The translations under genes were made by a program, and so were the position numbers. The notes below the pieces were generated by a model. It did no database searches. It had not been told where the DNA came from and was given only the letters and a program-made list of their open reading frames with translations. Shown here piece by piece: positions 50,348-59,253 of a DNA stretch of 64,000 bases (position 1 is the stretch's first letter; the number at the start of each line of letters is the position of its first letter). The stretch is from DATATV01 sp036268615. GTDB taxonomy: Bacteria > Actinomycetota > Actinomycetes > Mycobacteriales > Pseudonocardiaceae. The DNA lies in assembly GCA_036268615.1 (NCBI GenBank), contig DATATV010000060.1, positions 1 to 64,000 of the forward strand, given 5' to 3'.

Positions 50348-51522
50348 CAGTGCAAACTGGCAAGAATCAGACCTGACGTGGGTACGCCGGTTCCGGCTGT
50401 CACCAGAACCTGGCTGGCGGCATCCACCTGATTCACCGCAGTACCACGGAGTTGCCGAACCGCTTCGGCGATGCCGTTCATGCCGTGGATGTACGCCTCG
50501 CCGAGTTGCCCGCCGTGCGGGTTGATCGGCAGCCGGCCGCCCAGTTCGATCGCGCCGTCGGCGATGAAGTGCCTGGCCTCGCCGCGCTCGCAGAAACCCA
50601 GCTCCTCCAACTGAACCAGCACGAACGGGGTGAAGTGGTCGTAGAGCACCGCGACGTCCACCTCAGCCGGTCGCAGGCCGGACTGGCGCCACAGCTGCCG
50701 GCCGACCAGACCGAGTTCGGGCAGGCCGGTCAGATCGTCGCGGTAGTAGCTGGTCATGGTGAACTGGTCGGCGCCGCTGCCCTGCGCGGCGCCGGTGATC
50801 ACCGCGGGCGGGTTGGGCAGGTCACGGGCCCGCTCGACGCTGGTCACCACGATGGCCACGCCGCCGTCGCTCTCCTGGCAGCAGTCCAGCAGGTGCAGCG
50901 GCTCGACGATCCACCGGGACGCCTGGTGGTCGGCGAGGGTGATCGGCCGCTGGTAGAACCACGCGTTCGGGTTGGTCGCCGCGTGCTTCCGGTCGGCCAC
51001 CGCGACCCGGCCGAAATCCTCGCTGGTCGCGCCGTAGGTGTGCAGGTAGCGGGTGGCGAACATGGCCACGTCGGCCGCGGGCGTGCCCAGGCCCATCGGA
51101 TAGGACCACGCGTTGTCCAGGCCGGACGAGGTCGGCTGGGCCGCGGCCGCACCGGCCACCAGGCCGAACCGGTTGCCGGAGCGCTCGTTGAACGCCCGGT
51201 AGCAGACGACCACCTCGGCCACCCCGGTGGCGACCGCCATCGCCGCCTGCTGCACGGTCGCACACGCCGCACCGCCGCCGTAGCCGATCCGGCTGAAGAA
51301 GGTCAGCTCCGGCACGCCGAGTTCCCGGGCCAGCGCGATCTCCGCGTTGCTGTCCATGGTGAAGGTGACCAGACCATCCACATCGGACGGTTGTAGGCCG
51401 GCGTCGGCCAGCGCGGCGCGGGCCGACTCCGCGGCCAGGCTCAGTTCGCTGCGGCCGGACTCCTTGGAGAACTCGGTCGCGCCGATGCCGACGATCGCGG
51501 CGGCGCCGGACAGCCCGGCCAT
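50347..51522 (-). CDS. ltp2: Steroid side-chain aldolase Ltp2
   Basis: 391 residues, thiolase-fold protein that splits the 17-hydroxy-propionyl-CoA side chain by retro-aldol reaction to give a 17-ketosteroid and propionyl-CoA, with the DUF35 domain of ChsH2 as partner. It has SRIGYGGGAACATVQQAAMA near 93, VLYDHFTPFVLVQLEELGF near 291 and NPHGGQLGEAYIHG near 341, but no thiolase catalytic cysteine. ATG 51522 overlaps the chsH1 stop in TGATG. Matches Rv3540c. Confidence 0.94.
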   Translation of the reverse strand: MAGLSGAAAIVGIGATEFSKESGRSELSLAAESARAALADAGLQPSDVDGLVTFTMDSNAEIALARELGVPELTFFSRIGYGGGAACATVQQAAMAVATGVAEVVVCYRAFNERSGNRFGLVAGAAAAQPTSSGLDNAWSYPMGLGTPAADVAMFATRYLHTYGATSEDFGRVAVADRKHAATNPNAWFYQRPITLADHQASRWIVEPLHLLDCCQESDGGVAIVVTSVERARDLPNPPAVITGAAQGSGADQFTMTSYYRDDLTGLPELGLVGRQLWRQSGLRPAEVDVAVLYDHFTPFVLVQLEELGFCERGEARHFIADGAIELGGRLPINPHGGQLGEAYIHGMNGIAEAVRQLRGTAVNQVDAASQVLVTAGTGVPTSGLILASLH

Positions 51523-51968
51523 CAGCCCACCCCGCCCGGCAGCACGATCCGTACGGTGCCGGTCACGTGGTCGCCGCGCGCGGTGCGGCCGAGCACGTCG
51601 AGCACGAACCGGTCCTCGCCGTGCTCGGTCACCCGGTCGACCACCTGACCGAAGAAGGTCATCGTGTCGTAGGCGTAACACGGCACGCCCAGCCGGATGG
51701 ACACGTTGCGCACCAACGCTTCCGGGCCGGCCCAGTCGGTCACGTAACGCTGGGTCAGGCCGGTGGTGGTGAGGATGTTGACAAAGATGTCCTGCGAGCC
51801 GCGGGCGATCGCGGCGTCCCGGTCGTGGTGCACGTCCTGGTAGTCCCGGGTGGCCAGCGCGGTACTGATCACGAACGTCGGCGTGGCCACCACCGGCCAC
51901 TCCGGCAGCGAGTCGCCGATCCGCACCTCGGCAGCCGTTCGGGTCGGTGGCAGCGTTCGGGCGGTCAT
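51522..51968 (-). CDS. chsH1: ChsH1, MaoC-like enoyl-CoA hydratase subunit
   Basis: 148 residues, hotdog fold. ATRDYQDVHHDRDAAIARG near 41 holds the hydratase Asp and His that ChsH2 lacks, so this subunit carries the catalytic pair. ChsH1-ChsH2 hydrates the 17(20)-unsaturated pregnane-carboxyl-CoA. ATG 51968 overlaps the chsH2 stop in ATGA; longer open frame upstream is antisense to nothing but runs into chsH2 and is not used. Matches Rv3541c. Confidence 0.92.
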   Translation of the reverse strand: MTARTLPPTRTAAEVRIGDSLPEWPVVATPTFVISTALATRDYQDVHHDRDAAIARGSQDIFVNILTTTGLTQRYVTDWAGPEALVRNVSIRLGVPCYAYDTMTFFGQVVDRVTEHGEDRFVLDVLGRTARGDHVTGTVRIVLPGGVG

Positions 51969-52909
51969 CGCGGCTCCCAGGTCGGCAGGGTCAACTCGTC
52001 GTCCACGGCACGGAAGGCGATCCGGACGGGCAGGCCGATGCGCACGTCGGCGGGTGCGACACCGGTCAGTTCGGCCAGCAGCCGGACGCCCTCGTCGAGT
52101 TCGACCAACGCCACCACGAACGGCAACTCCCGCCCGGCGACCGGCGGATGGTGGTGCACGACGTAGCTGAACACCTCGCCAAGGCCCGCCGACACCAGGT
52201 GGGTGCGCTTCGTCGAGCCGCACTCCGGACACATCGGCCCCGGCGGGTGCCGCAGCAGGCCGCACTGCCCGCACCGCTGGATACGCAGCTCACCGGCCCG
52301 GGTGCCGGCCCAGAAGAACTCGGTGTCCCGGTTGACCTGTGGCCGGATGAGTTCCGGAACCGGCTCGGCGGCGGTGTCCGGTGACGGCTCCGTGCCGGCC
52401 TGCGGTGGGCGGAACTTGAGTACCCGGAACAACATGTCCGCGACCGGTTCGTCGCCGACGTACCAGGTGTTGTATGTGGTGACGAACCAACCTTCGCCCA
52501 GCGCGGTGCGTTTCGGCCCCACCACGTCGCCCAGCCGGGTGGTCACCGCGACCTGCTCACCGGGGCGGAGGTATCGGAAGTAGTTCTGCTCGGAGTTGGT
52601 GGCCACCACCGAGGTGAAACCGGCCCCGTCCAGCACGGCCATGATCGCGCCGAGCGGGTCGTCGGTGGCGCGACCGCCGTTCTGTCGGACAAGTCCGCCC
52701 ATCGTCCACACCTGGGCCATCGCCGGCGGCGCGACGAGTCCTTTGTGGATCGACTGGTCGGCGAGTTCGGCGTCGGTGTAGACGGGGTTGGTGTCGCCCA
52801 ACGCCTCCACCCAGTTGTGCACGGTCGGCTGGTTCACCGGGTCCCGGGCGAGCCGGGGCCGGCTGTCCCCGCCGGCCACGATCCGCTCCGCCTCGTCCGC
52901 GATGGTCAT
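51965..52909 (-). CDS. chsH2: ChsH2, MaoC-DUF35 fusion
   Basis: 314 residues: N-terminal MaoC hotdog (about 1-175) and C-terminal DUF35 with a zinc ribbon CGQC-CPEC (about 213-231). The MaoC motif reads GDTNPVYTD, with Tyr where catalytic hydratases have His, in line with ChsH1 being the catalytic half. The DUF35 part binds Ltp2, linking hydration and aldol cleavage. GAGGGG precedes ATG 52909. Matches Rv3542c. Confidence 0.94.
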   Translation of the reverse strand: MTIADEAERIVAGGDSRPRLARDPVNQPTVHNWVEALGDTNPVYTDAELADQSIHKGLVAPPAMAQVWTMGGLVRQNGGRATDDPLGAIMAVLDGAGFTSVVATNSEQNYFRYLRPGEQVAVTTRLGDVVGPKRTALGEGWFVTTYNTWYVGDEPVADMLFRVLKFRPPQAGTEPSPDTAAEPVPELIRPQVNRDTEFFWAGTRAGELRIQRCGQCGLLRHPPGPMCPECGSTKRTHLVSAGLGEVFSYVVHHHPPVAGRELPFVVALVELDEGVRLLAELTGVAPADVRIGLPVRIAFRAVDDELTLPTWEPR

Positions 52910-52934
52910 CCGAGTTCCCCTCTCCGGCCGGCTT

Positions 52935-54089
52935 TCAGCGCGGCACCCTCGGCAGGCCGAGGCCCATGGTCGCGATGAGTTCGCGCTGGATCTCGTTCAC
53001 CCCGCCGCCGAAGGTGAGCACCAGGTTGCGTTTGACCTGCACGTCCAGCCAGCCGGCCAGCTCGGCGGTGGCCGGTTCGGCCGGATCGCCGTACCGCCCG
53101 ACGATCTCGGTGAGCTGCCGCCCGATCCGCTGCATCCGGTCGGAGGAGAACACCTTGGTGGCCGAGGCGTCCGCGATGTCGGACTTCGGGTCACGCTCGG
53201 CCGCGGTCACCTGCCAGTTGAGCAGTTCGTTGATGCGCAGGGCGGCGCGCGTCTCGGCGAGCGCGCGGCGCACGTCGGCGCGGTCGAGCAGGTCCGATCG
53301 GACCGCCCAGTCCCGGACCCGGTGGTACATCGCGTCGATCCGGCCGGCCGGGCCGAGCATCACCCGCTCGTGGTTGAGCTGGGTGGTGATCAGCCGCCAG
53401 CCGCCGTTCTCCTCGCCGACCAGCATGTCCGCCGGCACCCGCACGTCGGTGTAGTAGGTGGCGTTCGTGTGGTGCGCGCCGTCGCAGGTGATGATCGGCG
53501 TCCAGGAGTAGCCGGGGTCACGGGTGTCCACGATCAGGATGGAGATGCCCCGGTGCCGGGGTGCGTCCGGATCGGTCCGGCAGGCCAGCCAGATATGGTC
53601 GGCGTCGTGGCCGCCGGTGGTGAAGATCTTCTGCCCGTTGACCACGTAGTGGTCGCCGTCGCGGACCGCGCTGGTGCGCAGCGCCGCCAGGTCGGTGCCG
53701 GCGCCGGGTTCGGTGTAGCCGATGGCGAAATGCACCTCGCCGGCGAGGATCGCCGGTAGGAACCGGGCTTTCTGTTCCGGTGTGCCGAATTCCTGGAGGG
53801 TCGGGCCGACGGTCTGCAGGGTCACCGACGGCAGTTGCACGTCGGCACGGGCCGCCTCGTTGGCAAAGATCTGTTGCTCGATCTCGCCGAAGCCGCGACC
53901 GCCGTACTCCGTCGGCCAGCCCACCCCGAGCCAGTTGTCCCGGCCCATCCGGGCGACGATCTCCCGATACACCGTGCCGTGCCGCTCGGTCAGCATCGCG
54001 GTGCGCTCCGCCGGGCTGAGCAGTGTGCCGAAGTACTCGCGCAACTCGTCCCGCAGCGCGCGTTGCTGGTCGGTCAGTTCGATCAACAT
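52935..54089 (-). CDS. chsE2: Acyl-CoA dehydrogenase FadE29/ChsE2
   Basis: 384 residues, the FAD-binding partner of FadE28. It has FAIGYTEPGAGTDLAALRTS near 122, QKIFTTGGHDADHIW near 152 and GGGVNEIQRELIATMGLGLP at the C-terminus. ChsE1-ChsE2 dehydrogenates 3-oxo-pregn-carboxyl-CoA, the last side-chain cycle. It starts in TGATG with fadE28 and is 25 bases before chsH2. Matches Rv3543c. Confidence 0.94.
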   Translation of the reverse strand: MLIELTDQQRALRDELREYFGTLLSPAERTAMLTERHGTVYREIVARMGRDNWLGVGWPTEYGGRGFGEIEQQIFANEAARADVQLPSVTLQTVGPTLQEFGTPEQKARFLPAILAGEVHFAIGYTEPGAGTDLAALRTSAVRDGDHYVVNGQKIFTTGGHDADHIWLACRTDPDAPRHRGISILIVDTRDPGYSWTPIITCDGAHHTNATYYTDVRVPADMLVGEENGGWRLITTQLNHERVMLGPAGRIDAMYHRVRDWAVRSDLLDRADVRRALAETRAALRINELLNWQVTAAERDPKSDIADASATKVFSSDRMQRIGRQLTEIVGRYGDPAEPATAELAGWLDVQVKRNLVLTFGGGVNEIQRELIATMGLGLPRVPR

Positions 54090-55159
54090 CAGGCGCCCTC
54101 CGCGACCAGGTCACCCAGCCGGGACAGCCGATCGTCCGCACCGCCGACGAATCTGGCCAGGTCACGGACCTGCGCGGAGTACCGGTGCAGTGGATAGCTC
54201 ACGTCAAGGCCGAGACCGCCGTGCAGGTGGTGGCAGATGTGCAGTGCGGCGGGCAGTTCCTCGGCCAGCCAGTAGCCCGCGACGGCCAGATCCTCGGTGG
54301 CGTCCCGCCCACTGGCCAACCGCCAACCCGCCGAGAGCGCGGCCAGGTGCAGGGTGCGCGCCGCGACGTAGACGTCGGCGATCTGCAGCGCGACCCCCTG
54401 GAAGGCGGCCAGCGGCCGGCCGAACTGCTCGCGGCTGCCGATGTGGCTGGTGGTCAGCGCGAGCGCGCCGGCCAGCAACCCGTCACCCAGCGCGGCCGCA
54501 CCGAGCAGACCGAACCGGACCAGCGCGGCCGCCACCGCGCCGGTCCGGTCCCCGCCGAGCAGGTCGGCGGTGGGCACGACGACATTCTCCAGGCGCAGCG
54601 CGAACTCCGGCGCCGGGCCGGAGGCCGGGGTCGCGGTCAGGGTGACGCCGTCAGCGGTCGGGTCGACCAGCAGCACGCCGACACCCTCCCCGATGCGCGC
54701 CGGCACCAGGATGCGGTGCGCGCCGGCGGCGTGGCCGACGCCGATCTTGCGACCGGACACGACAAGCTGCTCGCCGTCCGGCCGGGCGGCCGTGTCGGGC
54801 CGGTCGGGCAGCGGTCGGCCGGGCTCGTTCAGTGCGCCGGTGAGCAGCAGGTCGCCGGCGACCACGCCGGGTAGTACACGTTCCTGTTGTTCGGGGGTGC
54901 CGGCGGTGGCGACCGGGAGCACGCCCAGTGCGAGGGTGGCCAGTGCGGGCAGCGTGGCGGCCTGCCGGCCGACCTCGGTCAGCACCAGCGCGGTCTCCAG
55001 CGCGCCGAGGCCGGCGCCGCCCCAGCGTTCCGACACGGCGAGGCCGAGCAGGCCGGCGTCGGCCAGGGCTTTCCAGGCCGTCGACCCGGTCTCCCGGCGC
55101 AGCACGCTCCCGGCGAGGTCGACCACGGCCCGCTGGCTCTCGTCCAGAGCGAAGTCCAC
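54089..55159 (-). CDS. chsE1: Acyl-CoA dehydrogenase FadE28/ChsE1
   Basis: 356 residues, partner of FadE29 in the alpha2beta2 steroid ACAD. REQFGRPLAAFQGVALQIAD near 257 is typical; the terminal NEIQR tail is missing and HGGLGLDVSYPLHRYSAQ lacks the Glu seen in FadE33, so the subunits share one active site. GTG 55159 with GAGGAG in front is first in the chsE-chsH-ltp2 operon under a perfect KstR site 41 bases upstream. Matches Rv3544c. Confidence 0.93.
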   Translation of the reverse strand: MDFALDESQRAVVDLAGSVLRRETGSTAWKALADAGLLGLAVSERWGGAGLGALETALVLTEVGRQAATLPALATLALGVLPVATAGTPEQQERVLPGVVAGDLLLTGALNEPGRPLPDRPDTAARPDGEQLVVSGRKIGVGHAAGAHRILVPARIGEGVGVLLVDPTADGVTLTATPASGPAPEFALRLENVVVPTADLLGGDRTGAVAAALVRFGLLGAAALGDGLLAGALALTTSHIGSREQFGRPLAAFQGVALQIADVYVAARTLHLAALSAGWRLASGRDATEDLAVAGYWLAEELPAALHICHHLHGGLGLDVSYPLHRYSAQVRDLARFVGGADDRLSRLGDLVAEGA

Positions 55160-55200
55160 ACCAGCTCCTCACGCCAGAGCAACCCAACCAGAACCAATAA

Positions 55201-55214
55201 TGGAACCTGTTCTA
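55201..55214. promoter_or_regulatory. KstR operator, full match, chs operon
   Basis: TggAACctGTTctA matches the motif at all defined bases. It lies 41 bases before fadE28 and should control fadE28-fadE29-chsH2-chsH1-ltp2. Confidence 0.83.
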
Positions 55215-55271
55215 GTTCTAGCCCAGTTGACGACCAGGGGCAAGTCCCGGGCGGCGCCCTCGCGCCAGCGA

Positions 55272-55299
55272 CGCTCCAGCGCCAGGAGCGAAGCGACCC
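55272..55299 (-). repeat. Hairpin and copy of the 18-base ipdC-downstream sequence
   Basis: CGCTCC-agcgcca-GGAGCG (55272-55290) is a six-pair hairpin. Bases 55282-55299 repeat 19268-19285 in inverse orientation. Both copies lie downstream of a gene stop in the same relative direction (ABC exporter here, ipdC there), 34-43 bases on. A shared terminator or 3' element is likely. Confidence 0.5.
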
Positions 55300-55332
55300 T
55301 GTTCTATCTGCCGACCGGACAGCACCCGCCGG

Positions 55333-57141
55333 TCAAGCGCCGGAGTGCTGTGCGTCGGTCCGGGCCAGCCGCGCGTACCGACCGTTCAGCGCGAGCAACT
55401 CGTCGTGCGTGCCGCGTTCGACGATCTCGCCGTGGTCGAGCACGACGATCTGGTCGGCGTCGCGAATGGTGGACAGCCGGTGCGCGATGGCGATGGTGGT
55501 GCGGCCCCGGGCCAGTTCGTCCAGCGCCTCCTGCACGGCGCGCTCGGTCTCGTTGTCCAGCGAGCTGGTGGCCTCGTCCAGAACCAGGATCGGCGGATTG
55601 CGCAACAGGATTCGGGCGATCGCCATCCGTTGCCGCTCGCCGCCGGAGAACCGGTAGCCGCGCGCGCCGACCACGGTGTCGTAGCCCTTGGGCAGCGACG
55701 CGATCAGGTCGTGGATGCGCGCCGCCCGTGCCGCGGCCTCCAGTTCCTGCTGGTCGGCGTCCGGCCGAGCGAATTGCAGGTTCTCCCGGACAGTGCCGTG
55801 GAACAGGTACGTCTCCTGGGCGACCAGCCCGACCGCGTCGGCCAGCGCGCTGAAGGTGAATTCCCGGACGTCGTGGCCGTCGATGCGCACCGAACCGGCG
55901 TTGGGCTCGTAGAGCCGGGCCACCAGGTAGGCCAGCGTGGTCTTGCCCGAACCGGTCTCGCCGACCACCGCGGTGGTGCTGCCGGCCGGCACCGAGATGG
56001 AGATGTCCTTGAGCTGCCAAGGGGTTTCGCCGTCGTAGCGGAACCACACCTCGGACAGCTCGACATCGCCCCTGCGCACGTCGAGCTCGGCCGCGTCGGG
56101 CGCCTCCTCGATGTCCACCGGCAGGTCCAGCACGGCGAACACCCGGCTGAACAGCGCGAGTGAGGTGGACACGTTCAGCCCGATCGACTGCAACGAGCCG
56201 GCCGGCGCGACCAGCCGGTTGAGCATGCTGGTGAACGCGACCACCGTGCCCAGCGTGGTCGGTGCGGCGCCGTGGGCGAAGGCCATGCCGGCCAGCCAGT
56301 AGACGATCGCCGGGATGATCGTCAGGCTGGTCGAGCGGGTTGCCAGCGGCCAGCGACCGGCCATGGTCGAGCTGACCTCCAGGTCGGAGATGGCCCGCGA
56401 CTCGGTGTCGAACCGCTGGCGCAGGCTGCGCTGCTGGCCCATCGTCTTGGCCAGCAACACCCCCGCCACCGACAGCGACTCCTCGACCAGCGAGGTCATG
56501 TTGGCCATCCGGCGCTGCCGGCCGCGGGCCAGCTTGCGCCGCTTGCGGCCGATCCGCATGGTGAACAACAGGAACAGCGGGACCACGATCAGGCCGAGGA
56601 TGGCCAGCTGCCAGTCGAGCACGAGCAGTGCGGTGGCCACCGCGATCACCGTGGTGAAGCTCTGGATCGCGGCCGCGGCGGTGTCGGTGATGATGTTGTT
56701 GATGCCGCCGATGTCGTTGGCGATCCTGGACTGTAGTTCGCCGGTGCGGGTCTGGGTGAAGAACGCCAGCGACATCCGCTGCAGATGGTCGTAGACCCGC
56801 ACCCGCACGTCGTGCATGATCCGTTGACCGACCACATTGGACAGCCAGGTGGTCACCGCGCCGAGCGCACCGGCGGCGGCCGCGGTGCCGATCATGCCGA
56901 GCGCGAGCACCGTGAGCAGGCTGGTGTTCCGCTCGGGAATCGCCTTGTCCAGGATGTCCCGCAGGAAGAACGGCGAGCTGACGCTGAACGCGGCCCGGGC
57001 GACCACCACGAGTAACAGCAGCGCCATCCGGCCGCGATAATGTCGGAACAGCCCGATGATCCGGCGCAGTGGCACCTTGTCCGGGCTGTCCAGGTCCAAC
57101 TGTGCGGCCGCCCCCGGCCGCGTCCGCGTGGGCGCGGTCAT
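55333..57141 (-). CDS. ABC exporter, fused membrane and ATPase domains
   Basis: 602 residues. About six transmembrane helices lie in 35-320 and a nucleotide-binding domain in 355-590: Walker A GETGSGKTT near 390, Q-loop in AQETYLFHG, signature FSGGERQRM, Walker B ILVLDEATSS, H-loop IAHRLSTIRDAD. A half-transporter that should act as a homodimer exporting drugs, lipids or peptides. It overlaps the MarR gene by ATGA and is probably repressed by it. Upstream of the chs operon; no clear steroid link. Confidence 0.93.
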   Translation of the reverse strand: MTAPTRTRPGAAAQLDLDSPDKVPLRRIIGLFRHYRGRMALLLLVVVARAAFSVSSPFFLRDILDKAIPERNTSLLTVLALGMIGTAAAAGALGAVTTWLSNVVGQRIMHDVRVRVYDHLQRMSLAFFTQTRTGELQSRIANDIGGINNIITDTAAAAIQSFTTVIAVATALLVLDWQLAILGLIVVPLFLLFTMRIGRKRRKLARGRQRRMANMTSLVEESLSVAGVLLAKTMGQQRSLRQRFDTESRAISDLEVSSTMAGRWPLATRSTSLTIIPAIVYWLAGMAFAHGAAPTTLGTVVAFTSMLNRLVAPAGSLQSIGLNVSTSLALFSRVFAVLDLPVDIEEAPDAAELDVRRGDVELSEVWFRYDGETPWQLKDISISVPAGSTTAVVGETGSGKTTLAYLVARLYEPNAGSVRIDGHDVREFTFSALADAVGLVAQETYLFHGTVRENLQFARPDADQQELEAAARAARIHDLIASLPKGYDTVVGARGYRFSGGERQRMAIARILLRNPPILVLDEATSSLDNETERAVQEALDELARGRTTIAIAHRLSTIRDADQIVVLDHGEIVERGTHDELLALNGRYARLARTDAQHSGA

Positions 57142-57647
57142 GACGCCCTCCCCTCCGTCGCCCGCCGTTTCGCCGGCGGGTGTGCCGCGTGCAGGGCGAG
57201 GGATTCCTCGTCCTGGCTGATCTGGTCCATCAGTCCGGCGGCCAGGGTGAGCACCTGGCGTTCGGTCTCGCTGAGCCGGGACATCGCCAGGGCCAGCCAG
57301 GCGTCCCGTTGCCGCATGTCCTCGGCCACCAGCCTCAGCCCTTCCTGGGTGATCCGGACGACCACCCGTCGCCCGTCCTCGGGATCTGGTCCCCTGGTGA
57401 TCAGTTCGTCCTCCTCCAGGGCCGCCAGCGGCCTGGTCAGGGACTGTGGTTGGGCTCGGTCCAGGGCGGCCAGTTCTCCTACTGTCATCGGGCCTCTGCG
57501 GATCAGGTGACCCATCAGGCTCATCTGGTTCAGCGACACCGTCCGCGCCGGGCGTTCCACCTGTAGGCGGCGGGACAGCCGCAGAAGGGCTCGACGAACC
57601 GAGCTGGCCGCGGTCAAGGGGTCAGCTGGGGACGGTGGCTGAGTCAT
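57138..57647 (-). CDS. MarR-family regulator of the ABC exporter
   Basis: 169 residues with a winged helix (MSLMGHLIRRGPMTVGELAALDRAQPQSLTRPLAALEEDELITRGPDPEDGRRV, in order from about 42). MarR proteins commonly repress multidrug exporters and respond to aromatic ligands. It is coupled to the exporter (ATGA) and has an inverted repeat 14-30 bases upstream. The last 40 residues are charged and lysine/arginine rich. Confidence 0.9.
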   Translation of the reverse strand: MTQPPSPADPLTAASSVRRALLRLSRRLQVERPARTVSLNQMSLMGHLIRRGPMTVGELAALDRAQPQSLTRPLAALEEDELITRGPDPEDGRRVVVRITQEGLRLVAEDMRQRDAWLALAMSRLSETERQVLTLAAGLMDQISQDEESLALHAAHPPAKRRATEGRAS

Positions 57648-57661
57648 AAGCGATAGCTTAG

Positions 57662-57677
57662 TAACTACCGGTGGTTA
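57662..57677. promoter_or_regulatory. Possible MarR operator
   Basis: TAACTA-ccgg-TGGTTA is an inverted repeat with one mismatch in six, 14 bases before the MarR start (57647). Flanks TAGCTTA and TAGCTTG repeat at about 57655 and 57691. It fits autoregulation of MarR and the exporter. Confidence 0.45.
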
Positions 57678-57734
57678 TCGAGCGAACCTTTAGCTTGCCG
57701 ATCCCTACATGAACATCATGCACGAGGTGTCTAG

Positions 57735-57747
57735 CGATTATTAATCG
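57735..57747 (-). terminator. AT-rich palindrome on the FGGY kinase stop
   Basis: CGATTA-t-TAATCG, perfect arms of six, contains the TAA of the kinase gene. Very AT-rich for this genome. It could end the kinase operon or shield the MarR promoter. Confidence 0.35.
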
Positions 57748-59246
57748 ATCGCTTCAGATCTGGACCAGGCGCGCTGCCAGTGGGCCAGGACGTGGGCCGT
57801 CTTCCTGGTGGCTGGGTACAGGTCCAGGTACAGCCCATACAGCTCGTCGTAGCGAGCTGCGGTCGTCCGGTCGGGCTCCACGGTGGCGGCCACCGGGTTC
57901 CAGTGGGCGATGTCCTGGACGCCGGCCGCACCGATGGCGGTCGCGGCAAGGAATGCGTCGCCGTAGGCGGCGCCGATGGTGTGCCTTGGCAACTGCTGCG
58001 GTCGGCCGAGTACGTCGGAGACGATCCGCGGCCACAGGTCACCGGCCGTGCCGCCGCCGACCGCGACCAATCGGCGCAGGTCACCACCGGCCGCGGCCAT
58101 CGTGTCCAGGTTGTGCCGTACGCCGAACGCGGTGGCCTCCAGGGCGGCCCGGTACAGGTGGCCCCGGCCGTGTCGGGTGGTCAGGCCGACCACGACGCCG
58201 CGTGCGTCGGGGTCGAACAGTGGGGTCCGCTCCCCCGCGAAATAGGGCAACATCAGCAGTCCGCCGGCGCCCACCCCGGCGTCCGCCGCCTCGCCGACCA
58301 GGGTCGGAAAGTCCACTCCGGTCAGGTCGGACAGCCACCCGGTGATCGCGCCGGACGTGGCCAGGCCACCGGCCAGGGTGAACGTGTCCGGCAACGCACC
58401 GACCGTGCCCCACAGCGTCGGCCAGCTCGCCGGGCCGGCGACCACGTCGACCAGGAACATTGTCGTGCCGTACATCAGCATCACGTCGCCCGGCCCGACG
58501 ACGCCGACACTGACCGACTCGGCCCACGCGTCGATGGTGCCGGCGATCACCGGCACGCCAGTCGGCAGGCCGGTCTCGGCCGCTGCCGCCGCACTGACCG
58601 CGCCGACGACCTCGCCCGGCCAGACCAGGCGCGGCCAGTCCAGGCCGGGGGCGATCTGCTCGCACCACGGCTCGATCCAGCGGTGTTCGCGCAGGTCGTA
58701 GAGCGGCACACACTGGCTCGCCGAATGGTGGTCCAGCACGTACTCACCGGTCAGCCGGTGCACCAGGTACGAGCTGGCCATCAGCCACCGGCGCGTCGCC
58801 GTGTAGGCATCCGGCTCGTGCTCGCGCAGCCAGGCCAGTTTCGGGCCGATCGCCTGGGTGGTCAGCGGCGAACCGCAGCGGGCGAGTACCGCGTCAGCGC
58901 CGAAAGTCGCCTGCTGGTGGGCGATCTGCTCGGTGGCCCGGGCGTCCACGCCGTAGAGGATGGCCGGGCGAACCGGCTCCCACCCGGCATCGACCGGGAG
59001 CAGGCAGGGGCCGATGCCACTGGCACCGATCGCCAGGACCGGTTCGGTGTTGTCGGCCAACAGCTCCCCGACGATCTCCCGGAAGTCCTGCCACCACACG
59101 GAAATCGCGTCGTGTTCCAGCCAGCCGGGCTGCGGGCTGGACGCCGCGTGCGGGCGTTGTGCCTGCGCCACCAGGGTGCCGTCCGGGCGGACCAGGACGC
59201 CCTTCGAACTCGCCGTACCGATGTCGACGCCCAGCAGGACAGCCAT
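57741..59246 (-). CDS. FGGY-family carbohydrate kinase, xylulokinase-like
   Basis: 501 residues with GVDIGTASSKGVLVRPDG near 6 for phosphate binding, PGWLEHDA near 40, AGTIDAWAESVSVGV near 235, and a GGGTAGDLWPRIVSDVLGRPQQ adenosine site near 403. It phosphorylates a sugar or sugar alcohol; xylulose is possible but the substrate is not fixed. It is 7 bases after the GbsR-type regulator and read in one operon with it, away from the divergent ABC exporter. Confidence 0.9.
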   Translation of the reverse strand: MAVLLGVDIGTASSKGVLVRPDGTLVAQAQRPHAASSPQPGWLEHDAISVWWQDFREIVGELLADNTEPVLAIGASGIGPCLLPVDAGWEPVRPAILYGVDARATEQIAHQQATFGADAVLARCGSPLTTQAIGPKLAWLREHEPDAYTATRRWLMASSYLVHRLTGEYVLDHHSASQCVPLYDLREHRWIEPWCEQIAPGLDWPRLVWPGEVVGAVSAAAAAETGLPTGVPVIAGTIDAWAESVSVGVVGPGDVMLMYGTTMFLVDVVAGPASWPTLWGTVGALPDTFTLAGGLATSGAITGWLSDLTGVDFPTLVGEAADAGVGAGGLLMLPYFAGERTPLFDPDARGVVVGLTTRHGRGHLYRAALEATAFGVRHNLDTMAAAGGDLRRLVAVGGGTAGDLWPRIVSDVLGRPQQLPRHTIGAAYGDAFLAATAIGAAGVQDIAHWNPVAATVEPDRTTAARYDELYGLYLDLYPATRKTAHVLAHWQRAWSRSEAID

Positions 59247-59253
59247 GGCCGGG

